Below, piece after piece: positions 57,885-64,000 of a stretch of DNA of 64,000 bases (positions are counted from its first letter, which is position 1; every line of letters starts with the position of its first letter). A model generated the notes under the pieces. It was given only the letters and a program-made list of their open reading frames with translations. It did no database searches and was not told where the DNA came from. The DNA is from Harmonia axyridis. Lineage: Eukaryota; Arthropoda; Insecta; Coleoptera; Coccinellidae. The stretch lies in NCBI RefSeq assembly GCF_914767665.1, contig NC_059504.1, positions 47,151,720 to 47,215,719 of the forward strand, read 5' to 3'. The position numbers and the translations under genes are program-made.

Positions 57885-58330
57885 AATAGTATATTATTCA
57901 ACGAGCGGTAATGTAGGTCATAACTCACGCAGATGAAGTTTGCAGCACGAGCCGCAGGCGAGTGCTGTAATTCATCAAGTGAGTTATGACCATTACCGCA
58001 AGTTGAATACTATACTTTATCTACGACTATTACAATAAATACTAAAATACAAGAATAGAGAAAGAACTTTATTGACAAACTCCAAAACTTACCTATAAAT
58101 GTCAAAATTATCAAAGTGACATTACTCTCCTCAATAACAATAATGGAATGTTCCCTTTCGGCCAATCAAATGGAAGCACAGAAGTAGAGAAGCACAGATC
58201 CATCTTTTCCGATTTATTATAGTGGGTTATAGTATTGAGTTATTATAACTCACGCTGTTTGTTAATAGATACTATTAATTGCTCAAAAGCAGTTGAATAA
58301 TGAATATATAATTCAATAGGAGTAGATAAA
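57885..58330 (-). repeat. Palindromic repeat family C, copy 2
   Basis: The reverse complement of 23535-23978 over its whole length, except that the 50-bp palindromic centre (57929-57978) is in the same plus-strand orientation as in copy 1. Hairpin: CAGCAC/GTGCTG (57943-57948 with 57962-57967), GA/GA at 57949-57950 and 57960-57961, GCC/GGC stem and GCA loop at 57954-57956. Confidence 0.85.
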
Positions 58331-58334
58331 GATA

Positions 58335-59000
58335 TATATTTTTTGCATGTGTAAAATAATTTGAACGAACACCCAAGAACAATCAACATCAAAAATAATG
58401 ACTAGACTTCAGTCCTCATTCTCCTCCCTTTGAAATAATTCAATAATCAAGCTACAATGGTGAGAGGCGCCAACTAATCTATTGAGACGTATAACATATG
58501 ATCCCTGAAAAAATAACTTGCAGTTTACAGTCACGCATGTTATATGATGGTATTGTGGGGTCACAAAACGAACAATAGACACGTGCGTGAATGCGTATAT
58601 GAACATAAGAAACAACAATGTAGGCGCAGCCATTAGACTGCGGCCACCCTCTTTTGAACATTTTGACTGTTGAAAAACGCTCGATTTATTGCACGATACC
58701 ATACGTGATAAATTCTGTTTTCGCCTTCAGTGAATTAATATGGCGCATTCGCCAATTTGCAACATATCGGTCTAGTAAAAGATAAATGCTATGTTCACAC
58801 TTGGCAAATTCACTGGTGTGAAGTATTTGTTTTTTGTTTGTATGTTTTCAAGTTTTTTTGCTTTAAAGGTAGCTCCAACTGTCGTGATGTATGATGCTAT
58901 CAACGGTATAGGTGAAATTTCAAGTTAATGCTAAAACCTTACAAAAAATTTCGAAATAAAATACCGGGTTTATAGGAATCTTAGGAGGTTATTCCACTAA
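58335..59000. other. No gene recognised
   Basis: Overlapping minus frames at 58409-58702 have no known domain. Confidence 0.45.
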
Positions 59001-59004
59001 AAGA

Positions 59005-59735
59005 TTCTAACGGGTGTTTTTTTTCGAGGTATATAATTTTAAGTTGGTATTACTGTTCAAGATGGCGACCGATTTAACAGCTGTCAGGTGATTTATTCTC
59101 AGTTTGGTTTGGCAATTCATCATGAATAGACTCACGCCTGAACAACGCTTGCAAATAGTGCAATTTTATTTCGAAAATAATGGTTCTGTGCGGAATACAT
59201 ATCGTGCACTACGTCGATTAGCGATGAAGCGCACTTCTGGTTGAATGGCTACGTCAACAAACAAAACTGCCGCATTTGGAGTGAAGCTAATCCTCAAGTG
59301 TATGTCTAAACACCGTTACATCCAGAAAAACTGACTGTTTGGTGCGCTTTATGGGCTGGTGGAATCATTGGTCCGTACTTCTTCAAAAACGATGATGGCC
59401 AGAACGTTAGAGTCAATGGTGATCGGTATAGAGCCATGATGTCCAGGAGCTGTGGTTCCAACAAGACGGCGCAACATGTCACACAGCTCGTGTCACAATC
59501 GATTTTTCACGTTTTGGACCTGTGAATTGGCCTTCAAGATCTTGTGATTTAACACCGCTAGACTACTTTCTGTACCATTTGGAAGACAAAATTCGCCGTG
59601 TTATTGCCGATATACGGCCACAAATGTTGGAAAAAGTCATCGAAAATTGGACGTCCAGATTGGACTACATCCGAGCAAGCCGTGGTGGTCATATGCCAAA
59701 AATCATATTTTAAATGTAATGCCACAAGATTATAT
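59005..59735 (+). pseudogene. Mariner-like family A, copy 3, several deletions
   Basis: The TIR starts TAACGGGTGTTTTTTTTCGA. ATG at 59122 begins MNRLTPEQRLQIVQFYFENN GSVRNTYRALRRL, then a deletion to MKRTSG (from the first Asp block), WAGGIIGPYFFKNDDGQNVR, another short deletion, and CDLTPLDYF (59545) joined directly to LYHLEDKIRRVIADIRPQML. It is the most deleted copy of the family. Confidence 0.8.
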
Positions 59736-59789
59736 ATAACTTAACGGAGACTGTTAAGTTGGAAAAATAAGCTGCCAGAGTAAACTCGC

Positions 59790-60805
59790 TCCTGCTTCAA
59801 TGTGAAGACATCTGCGACTGATGCTCATCGAATGCTCTCAAATTCCTATGGTGAGGTCGCTATTAGTGAAAGAACGTGCCAAGAGCGTTTTCAACGCTTC
59901 AAGAACGGTGATTTTGACGTCGAAGTTCAGCGGTGGAAGAGAGAAGGTTTTCGAAGATGCAGAATTGAAGGCATTACTTGATCAAGATTCGTGTCAAACG
60001 CAACAAGAATTGGGAGTGACGCAACAAGCCATATCAAAAAAAAAAAATAAGAGTGCCGTACGAGTTGAAGCCAAGAGATGTTAAACGGCGTTTGTTTGCT
60101 TGTGAACAGCCGATTTCAAGGCAAAGACGGAAGGAATTTCTGCATCGCATTGTGACTGGAGACGAAAAATGGGTTCATTACAATGATCCCAAGCGTAGAA
60201 AATCATGGGGATATTGCGGTCACGCTTCCACGTCGACGGCCAAACTAAATATTCACGATTCCAAGGTTATGCTCAGAATTTGGTGGGATTAGTTCGGCGT
60301 AGTGTATTATAGGTTGTTAAAACCAACTGAAACAATCACAGGCGATCTTTATCGAACGCAATTAATGCATTTGAGCCGAATATTGAAAGACAAACGGCCG
60401 GAGCAAACGAGAGACACAATAAAATGATTTTACAGTATGCCAATGCTCGACCCCATGTTGCGAAAGTGGTCAAGACTTGGAAACGTTTACATGAGAAGTC
60501 CTACCTCACCCACCGTATTCTCCAGACGTTACTCCCTCGGATTATCAGTTGTTTCGATCAATGGCACATGGCTGACTAGCACTTCCGGCCTTATGAAGAA
60601 GTGAAATATTGGATCGATTCGTGGATCGGATCGCTTCAAAAGATGACCAGTTTTTTCAACACGGGATTCGTACGCTGTTCGAAAGATGGGAGAAAGTAGT
60701 GGCCAGCGATGGACAATACTATGAATCATAAATATATAGCAAGTTTTTTAACAAATGATGCCTCGAATTTCGGAAAAAACAGCGGAAGCAAAGTTGTATG
60801 TCTAT
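59790..60805 (+). pseudogene. Mariner (DD34D), copy 2, frameshifted
   Basis: Pieces: ISERTCQERFQRFKNGDFDV (59860), LLDQDSCQTQQELGVTQQAIS, YELKPRDVKRRLFACEQPIS (60054), RRKEFLHRIVTGDEKWVHYN DPKRRKSWG (first Asp region), LKPTETITGDLYRTQLM, and a frameshifted C-terminus to about 60730. The right TIR, GCGGAAGCAAAGTTGTATGT, ends near 60800. The 5' end is lost at a junction with family A copy 3. Confidence 0.8.
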
Positions 60806-60829
60806 GTACCTTTTTTTGGACTTTCAGTG

Positions 60830-61275
60830 AATATCACTATTTATATACCGGGTAGTCTAATTTCTAGATAAATACCTCTACGTGTCTTGAGTCTCCATAT
60901 ATTTTATAAAATTTTATCTGGGCCGCGAATACTTGGGAGGTTTATAATTCAGAACAGTCCTTTATTGAAAAGATTCGGGATCGATGCAAGGGTATGCTGA
61001 AAAGAACAGACATCGAAGGGATCGTTCTTTGGAAGGACTGGTCCGAACTTCTTTCATGTGAGCTCGCTTCGACATGACAAAAGTTATCCATTGTTTAGGC
61101 CGAACAATGGTCTCATCATATCTGGTCCGCACCGCAATTTCTGATGAAAAGACGTCGTGCGACGGCAATGGCGTCGATACTGCGAACTCGCGACCATTGG
61201 CGTAGTCAAAAAAAATTCCAGATGGTGCCAACTGATGTACTGAAGGAATTCAAATATTGGATTGACATAGATGGA
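60830..61275. other. No gene recognised
   Basis: Opposing frames at 60962-61231 and 61084-61380 on the minus strand show no motif I can name. Confidence 0.4.
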
Positions 61276-61278
61276 TAT

Positions 61279-61496
61279 ACATAGATAGAGGGAGCATATG
61301 TCATTTTCAGTAAGCAAATTTTGTCCCCAACATGAACTATCAATTTTGACATGAATTGCGCGGAAATGAAAACATATCAATGATACGACATTTCACTCAA
61401 TTCGCGAGTTACCGCACAAAGAACGCACTTCTTATGTCCCATAGTGAATCAACGTTTCATATCAACTCAAAATATATTGAGATGAATACCTAAATA
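61279..61496 (+). repeat. MITE family M, copy 2, 3'-truncated
   Basis: Starts ACATAGATAGAGGGAGCATA and follows copy 1 (47830-48035) until the Tc1 element tip at 61497. Confidence 0.65.
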
Positions 61497-62250
61497 CACT
61501 GCGCAAAAGAAATAACGCACATTATGGAAATCTCAAATTTATTCTACAACTGAAGGTGTTCTCAATGATAATTATTTTTATCAGAATTATGCATGCATAT
61601 GTTATCCACTTTCAACGTTTTTCTTCGAAACAGATGTTTTTTCCCAGTAGGAATAAAAAAAAGATGAGATTATCAGATTTTGAATGTATTGGCTCCATTC
61701 TGAAATCAGTTGTTCTCGATCAATTCTAGTGATCAATAGTTTTTCTTTCGTTTGATTTTCTACACTCGATCGCTATGCAACGCGAAACACGCAATTTGAC
61801 CCAAGAGGAAATGTGCCCAAGCGGTAGTTTCGCGAGAAGATGGGTGGACATACACAAGAATTGCAGAAAGTTTTGGAGTTTCCCATACAAGTGTGTACAG
61901 AATGTTGCAGCGATTCAGGGAGACAGGTATGAATGTCCGAAGACCAGGACAGGGTAGACCACGGGTAACAATTGCCATTCAAGAACGTTACTTGAGAGTT
62001 TCTTCGTTGATATAACGGTTTGCAACCGCTCGCCTCCTTCAAAATCAGCTTGAGCAAACTCATGGGGTGCAAATTAGCACTCAGACAATAATAAATCGCC
62101 TCAGAGAATATGATTTAAGGCCTCGTGTCGCGGCAAGAGGCCCAGCTCTTACCCCAGCCCATCGAAGGGCGCGTTTGGATTTTGCGAGAGATCATATCCA
62201 TTGGGAAGATGCTGCTGAGAAATCTGTAGAACAACCATTCGTACGTATTT
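61497..62250 (+). pseudogene. Tc1-family element F, copy 2
   Basis: The tip CACTGCGCAAAAGAAATAAC matches the other copy's end at 22855. ATG at 61775 begins MQRETRNLTQEEMCPSGSFA RR. After frameshifts come an HTH with ETGMNVRRPGQGRPRVT, and QISTQTIINRLREYDLRPRV AARGPALTPAHRRARLDFAR DHIHWE (62067-62230). The catalytic domain is missing. Together with copy 1 it covers most of the N-terminal two thirds. Confidence 0.8.
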
Positions 62251-62569
62251 CTCAGTTTTTCAATTTAATAAATTATATAAATATTTGAGCACCTATATAA
62301 CTTCCGGTTCCGGAATTTTCTTTGAAAGAGTATTTGTGAACTTAAAATCATCTTTTCTAATTTATTATATGACATCATGTCAATTCAATCAAAAACCGCC
62401 CTGATTAATAATTCAAAAGTATCACTCTGAAGTAAAAATAAAGGAATTCTTGATGCGCATTTTAGTTCCTAATTGCATTTCAACTAGTTGAGAGCGCCAA
62501 TTCATTTCCAATTAAATGACGCTTGCAAATATTTCAATTTACTACAAAGAAAATATTTTTTCGGCAACC

Positions 62570-62608
62570 GTCCGGGAAGTGCTCACTTCCCGTGCTCACT
62601 TCCCGGAC
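62570..62608 (+). repeat. 12-bp stem hairpin with repeated loop
   Basis: GTCCGGGAAGTG (62570-62581) and CACTTCCCGGAC (62597-62608) are a perfect inverted repeat around 15 bases. GTGCTCACTTCCC also occurs twice in direct order. It lies about 90 bp before the hAT tip. Confidence 0.8.
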
Positions 62609-62700
62609 GCTTTTTCTCTGAGTGAGTAGCATCCAATATTCATCCAAATATTCGCTTTTGGGTGAAAAATTATTAAACGCATTTCTGAAATACAGAACGC

Positions 62701-64000
62701 CAGTGACGGCTCGTCAGGGTCGGCAGGGTCGGCCGGGCCGACCCAAAAATTATCGGGAAATAGAAAATAATTATAGATATTCAATTCATTCAAACTCAAT
62801 CGGAGTTATCGATTTCGATATCCAAATTCCCTCGGTAATGAATATTTCCACTCAGAAGAGGAAAATATAACTTATACCGGCCAATATTTTCTTTCGGACC
62901 CACCTAATATTCGATTTCCAAAGCATCCAGCGTTGTTATTCCCTTTCATAAATTGTAACAAACCACAATCGTAAATGGTTACTTTTCGTAACATCACCCC
63001 AAACAAGTTATTCCAGAATTGTACGTAACACCGTAACATTAGGTCTGAAATGTAACACAAATGTTACAATTATACAATTGCAACTCCTGGAATGTCACTG
63101 AAAGCATCTCATCACGTTAGGTCGGCCAAGAGCCGATGGCGGAACCGGCGCTACCGAGAGCGCTACGTAAAGGAAAAGATACTACGACATACGCCCAGAA
63201 TACGACCACTCAGTAGAACGGCACAACAACTCGATGTTAGGTCGCTTCCCAATCCACAGGGTCGGCCGGCCGGTTATCCTATTGCAGAGCGTCAAGCAGC
63301 AACTTTTCACAGTTTATTTCAAATATTTGATAATTAAATGAATGGTTAATTATGAGACATTATGTCTTAATCAGAAAAGAATATAGAAAGAATATTCGAT
63401 AAGAGAGAAGAATTAATTGAAGTTTTTGATCATATCAGCGACAATTTGGATGAATGGGATGATATTACAATACGTGAAGCTACCGGTCTGAAGAAAATGT
63501 TGAATGATTTCGAATTTTTATTCATTCTCCACTCCATTAATTTGATTTTTACATACACAGATCCCGTTTTCTCTATAATCCAGCATAAGTTATCAGATAT
63601 AACTTATTGCAACGCCAGAATCACTTCTTTATTATCGACTCTGAAAAAATTTCGCACAGAAGATGAGTATTTCATTCGCTTATATTCAGAAGTAGAAAAA
63701 CTCCCAGAAGTAATGCCACCGAGTGCTAGACGTCGAAAACGTAAAATAGATTCCGAAATTCAGCTCACGGATAATTCCTCAATGAAACGGCTTTTTTGTG
63801 AAATTCTGGATTTAATTATAACTCAAATTGAAATAAGGTTTAAAGACATTTCATCACTTCATTTTTTGGAACTAATGAATTTTAATAAATTTGATATATA
63901 CGTTCCTAATTTTCCGGAAATACCTTTCAAATCTTTGATCGATAATTACAAAAACTTTTTCGATAAGGATAAACTCAAACGTGAATTACAAATTTTGTAC
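62701..64000 (+). mobile_element. hAT element running off the right edge
   Basis: CAGTGACGGCTCGTCAGGGT is a typical hAT 5' tip (CAGNG...GCTCGT), with GTCGGC repeated just inside. The 8 bases before it are CAGAACGC, the expected left target duplication. The right end lies outside the window. Confidence 0.7.
63371..64000 (+). CDS. hAT transposase, C-terminal part, open at the window edge
   Basis: 210 codons without a stop, from after a TAA at 63368-63370 to the last base. It reads REELIEVFDHISDNLDEWDD, then EATGLKKMLNDFEFLFILHS, a helical region, RRRKRKIDSEI and LFCEILDLIITQIEIRFKDI. This order (EIIEALDDI..., helical insertion, basic RRKRK linker, the FY.ILD.L...L..RF block) is that of ZMYM1/52-kDa-repressor-like hAT transposases, downstream of DUF4371. 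Only about 670 bp separate it from the 5' tip, so the N-terminal zinc finger and most of the DUF4371 core appear deleted. The dimerisation domain should lie beyond the window. Confidence 0.65.

Overview
The window reads as insect nuclear DNA: AT-rich, with short spliced introns (49-96 bp), GT-AG splice sites, AATAAA poly(A) signals and a dense load of arthropod transposons. The TE set (Tc1/mariner, hAT, PIF/Harbinger-like, Jockey/CR1 and other LINEs, a tRNA-derived SINE) fits an insect such as a beetle, but I cannot name the species. There are no bacterial operons, rRNA genes or CRISPR arrays.

Host genes are few. The one clear gene is a five-exon dolichyldiphosphatase (DOLPP1), exons from 9671 to 10675 on the plus strand, with all three PAP2 phosphatase motifs. 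Two consecutive exons of an unrecognised gene lie on the minus strand at 14771-15189. Two CpG-rich islands (20930-21320, 46850-47260) could hold promoters or first exons of genes lying mostly outside the window.

The rest is layered mobile DNA. From 0 to 9 kb there are LINE fragments, terminal-inverted-repeat (TIR) elements and a hAT element with a perfect 8-bp target duplication. At 15.7-18.0 kb a TIR repeat is split by a hAT transposon that itself carries a SINE. At 18.4-20.6 kb a fold-back transposon with arms of about 660 bp splits a minisatellite. At 26.3-28.2 kb a TIR element contains a Harbinger-like element that contains LINE pieces. At 28.6-30.3 kb nested LINEs; 32.8-33.7 kb an array of palindromes; 35-42 kb mariner and Tc1 copies, a tandem duplication and an intact DD41D transposon (38921-40531; 357-aa transposase). 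At 44-62 kb degenerate mariner-like and Tc1 copies dominate, and at 62.7 kb a hAT element runs off the right edge with its reading frame open.

The most unusual signal is a set of palindromic repeats (4.4, 6.3/22.1, 23.9/57.9 and 32.8-33.7 kb). They share one hairpin design: an outer stem, a GA/GA tandem mismatch with GA on the same strand in both arms, an inner stem and a GNA triloop. In the three families with two copies, the central hairpin lies in opposite orientation relative to collinear flanks. This is a flip/flop arrangement like that of hairpin-ended replicons. I know of no described insect element with this combination.
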